NCBI GenBank assembly: GCA_021083345.1
Contig: JAJGRE010000007.1
Location: forward strand, 124,001 to 188,000
Origin: Calditrichales bacterium MX18-03
GTDB lineage: Bacteria; Bacillota; Clostridia; Lutisporales; Lutisporaceae
DNA: 64,000 bases
Direction: 5' to 3'
The stretch's first letter is position 1; the number at the start of each line of letters is the position of its first letter. The notes under the pieces were generated by a model. That model searched no databases, was not told the origin of the DNA, and worked only from the letters and a program-made list of their open reading frames with translations. Positions 62,126 through 64,000 of the stretch are shown here, one piece after another. The position numbers were made by a program, and so were the translations under genes.

Positions 62126-63244
62126 CTAGAACCGGATCACCTGACGGCGCATCCCTACATTCAATACCAGTCCCACTGCCGCCATATTGGTCAGCAGCGA
62201 GCTGCCGCCGTAGCTGATGAAAGGCAGCGGGATGCCTGTTACCGGCATCAGACCGATGGTCATGCCGATATTCTCAAGTACATGGAAAAGATACATAGCC
62301 GTGACCCCGACGCAGATCAGCATGCCGTAGTCATCCTTTGAAACCTTGGCGACATGGATGCATCTCAGAAGCAGCCACATAAAAAGAACGATGACGGCAA
62401 CTGCACCGATCAAACCCAGTTCCTCCCCTATGACGGAGTAGATAAAATCTGTATGGCGCTCCGGTATGAAACCCAGATTGTTCTGCGTGCCCTGGAACAG
62501 CCCTTTCCCGGCGAACTGCCCCGACCCGATGGCGGTCTGAGACTGCAGCACATGGTAGCCTGCGCCCATGGGATCCAGCTCCGGATTCAAAAACACCCGG
62601 ATACGGTCCTTCTGGTAAGGCTTGAAAAGGAAAAACCACATCATGGGGATACTGATCAGAAAAGTGGCAAATGCGCCTGCAATCATTTTATAGTTCAGTC
62701 CGGCAGCATACAGCATAAAAACCGAGATGAAGATGAAGACTAATGCCGTTCCGAAGTCCGGCTGCAGAAGGATCAATCCGATAATCACACCCATATGCAT
62801 CACAGCCGGCAATACATCAATGATCCTGTTCAGCTTATCCTTTTTCTTTTCCAGGTACTTGGCATAGGTCAGAATAAAGCCCAGCTTGACCACTTCAGAG
62901 GGCTGGAAATTCAAAGGGCCGAAATCGATCCAGCTTCTGGAGCCCTTGATCTTGGAACCCAGAAACAGCACCGAAACCAACAGCAGGATGTTGACGATAT
63001 AAATCAAAGTATAATTGTCGCCAAAGGTATTGTAATCGATCAATAAAATGATGAGCACACCGATGATGCCCAGTATAAAAGCGATGATCTGCACCTTCAT
63101 GAGCCCTGTGGTGCCGCCTCTCGTAATATGAGTCGCGCTGGCTATGGCCGTTATGCCGTAGATAATGAGCAAAACCGTGGAAAACACAACGCCCAGGTCT
63201 ATATTCTTCAAAAGTTTGCGGTCAACTAAATCATCAAATTTCAA
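62126..63244 (-). CDS. rodA: RodA/FtsW family peptidoglycan glycosyltransferase
   Basis: A SEDS family protein of 372 residues with ten helices, polymerising lipid II with a partner penicillin-binding protein. The C-terminal signature is GIPLPFISYGGSSLLTNM; the conserved Asp lies in ERHTDFIYSVIGEELG (about residue 255). The length and LNFQPSEVVKLGFI segment favour RodA over FtsW/SpoVE. It starts at TTG with AAGGA nine bases upstream. Confidence 0.9.
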   Translation of the reverse strand: MKFDDLVDRKLLKNIDLGVVFSTVLLIIYGITAIASATHITRGGTTGLMKVQIIAFILGIIGVLIILLIDYNTFGDNYTLIYIVNILLLVSVLFLGSKIKGSRSWIDFGPLNFQPSEVVKLGFILTYAKYLEKKKDKLNRIIDVLPAVMHMGVIIGLILLQPDFGTALVFIFISVFMLYAAGLNYKMIAGAFATFLISIPMMWFFLFKPYQKDRIRVFLNPELDPMGAGYHVLQSQTAIGSGQFAGKGLFQGTQNNLGFIPERHTDFIYSVIGEELGLIGAVAVIVLFMWLLLRCIHVAKVSKDDYGMLICVGVTAMYLFHVLENIGMTIGLMPVTGIPLPFISYGGSSLLTNMAAVGLVLNVGMRRQVIRF

Positions 63245-63377
63245 TCTTATCAGTCCTTTTCACTTATGTGCGGATGCCAGTATGCACCATTTGCAGGTAC
63301 ACACCGGCGCATCATATCTATTGTAACATATCTTTCCGGTTTTTTTGATAGAAAATTTTGGTGCCCCGGCGAAACGC

Positions 63378-63426
63378 GCAGAAGGCCATTCCAGTTCAAG
63401 CGAGGTTGGCTGGAATGGCCTTCTGC
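63378..63426. other. Long hairpin after the 3'-terminal gene
   Basis: GCAGAAGGCCATTCCAG and its complement form perfect 17-bp arms around 15 bases, between the last gene's stop and rodA. No T run follows in either direction. Confidence 0.6.
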
Positions 63427-63457
63427 CAATGTACAGCGGCACTACCTGCCGCGGATT

Positions 63458-64000
63458 TTAATCCATTCTTGCCGGCATTCCGGTGGAAAGGTCCAGGACC
63501 ATGATGAAATAGCCATAGCTGTTGGATTTGTGCGGCTTGTAGTGCATAAAGCCTTTTGATTTGTAGTACATCTCATTCCGCTTATTGTGTACAGCCGGGA
63601 TACCGAACATGAGATGTGTGACTTTCTTGCGGTCATCCTTATCGCGGTATTCATCCTCCTGGTCATCTTCCCTCTTGTGCCGGTCATATTTGACACCCAG
63701 GATATAATCTTTTCTGCCCATCATATAAACACACTCTTCCATCATAAAGGGATAGCCCATGGGAACCATATACCCCATGAAAGGTATGGCCATACTGTTG
63801 ACAAGATAAATATCATCACCGATCTTATACCAATCCCGGTCCCTCTTTTCATCATCAAAAGGCTCGTAGCGCCGCAGCTTCCGCAGCACCTTGGCCAGCT
63901 TTCTTTGCATGTCGCCCTGATCATAGAGGCTTTCGGGATATTCTTCGTCTTTTTCCTCTTTCTCTTTTGCTTTCTCCTTCTTAGCCTTCTCCTTGTGCTT
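63458..64000 (-). CDS. Unknown protein, 5' end beyond the window
   Basis: The frame is open from the right edge to the stop at 63458, 180 codons visible. The visible N-part is a Lys/Glu repeat tract; the rest is strand-rich with many Met and Tyr residues (MAIPFMGYMVPMGYPFM, THLMFGIPAVHNKRNEMYYKSKGF). The closing segment, a short GIPAVHN motif and a tail with FIMVLDL, is similar in outline to clostridial DUF6128-type proteins, but this is uncertain. An internal ATG at 63910 is unlikely to be the true start. Confidence 0.7.
   Translation of the reverse strand, partial: KHKEKAKKEKAKEKEEKDEEYPESLYDQGDMQRKLAKVLRKLRRYEPFDDEKRDRDWYKIGDDIYLVNSMAIPFMGYMVPMGYPFMMEECVYMMGRKDYILGVKYDRHKREDDQEDEYRDKDDRKKVTHLMFGIPAVHNKRNEMYYKSKGFMHYKPHKSNSYGYFIMVLDLSTGMPARMD

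Noticed and set aside
1-64000. CRISPR array, tRNA, rRNA or prophage
   Set aside because: No evenly spaced repeats, no cloverleaf with CCA end, no rRNA segments and no phage-type genes were seen on reading both strands.

Overview
The window comes from an anaerobic, endospore-forming Firmicute of the Clostridia type; no species can be named from the sequence alone. Evidence for this is a GerA/GerB/GerC-type germinant receptor, spore-coat-like small helical proteins, two DUF3231 proteins, a V-type ATPase operon, a hydroxylamine reductase/hybrid cluster protein, a tyrosyl-tRNA synthetase T-box, and frequent TTG/GTG starts behind strong GGAGG sites. No rRNA, tRNA, CRISPR array, prophage or complete insertion sequence was seen.

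Region by region. 1-3.9 kb: a truncated GGDEF signalling protein, two small coat-like proteins, an unknown protein and a DUF116 protein. 4-11.1 kb: a germinant receptor whose B subunit lies on the + strand and whose A and C subunits lie on the - strand. Between them sit a flavoprotein of the geranylgeranyl-reductase type, two small polytopic membrane proteins (CBO0543-like), three short proteins and a 33-residue membrane peptide. 11.2-15.5 kb: an acetyltransferase, a DUF4015 glycosidase-like protein, a membrane protein and hcp behind an HcpR-like site. 15.6-22.1 kb: a long-chain polyprenyl diphosphate synthase, a DUF2600 (YtpB-type) terpene synthase, a second copy of the flavoprotein with two CBO0543-like proteins, and tandem DUF3231 genes. 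22.1-30.8 kb: a nine-gene V-type ATPase operon. 31-41 kb: fapA-like, tyrS, an EamA transporter, a UPF0316 protein, a CAP-domain lipoprotein, trmB and a large phosphodiester-glycosidase protein. 41.3-45.8 kb: argD-argB diverging from argC-argJ. 45.8-52.4 kb: a CPBP/M1 peptidase fusion, tandem Na/Pi-cotransporter genes and a zinc-ribbon protein. 52.5-60.6 kb: carB, carA, an argC paralog, argH and argG. 60.8-64 kb: an MFS transporter, a RodA/FtsW protein and a truncated unknown gene.

The genes form three functional groups. Arginine: glutamate to ornithine (argC, argJ, argB, argD), then carbamoyl phosphate and argininosuccinate (carAB, argG, argH). The promoters share TGCAT/ATGCA- or TGAATA-type boxes at or near the -35 element. 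Spore and germination: the receptor cassette and the terpenoid-like locus share a flavoprotein plus small-membrane-protein module. Energy: the V-ATPase. The strongest candidate for an undescribed system is this repeated flavoprotein/CBO0543 module, once inside a germinant-receptor locus and once beside prenyl and terpene synthases. It suggests a spore-envelope isoprenoid pathway, which is an inference.

Repeats include two copies of a MITE-like element with long terminal inverted repeats (30816-31021 and 41026-41186), two long GGGGACGG-type hairpins in convergent intergenic gaps, and a repeat that supplies the C-terminus of the DUF116 protein.
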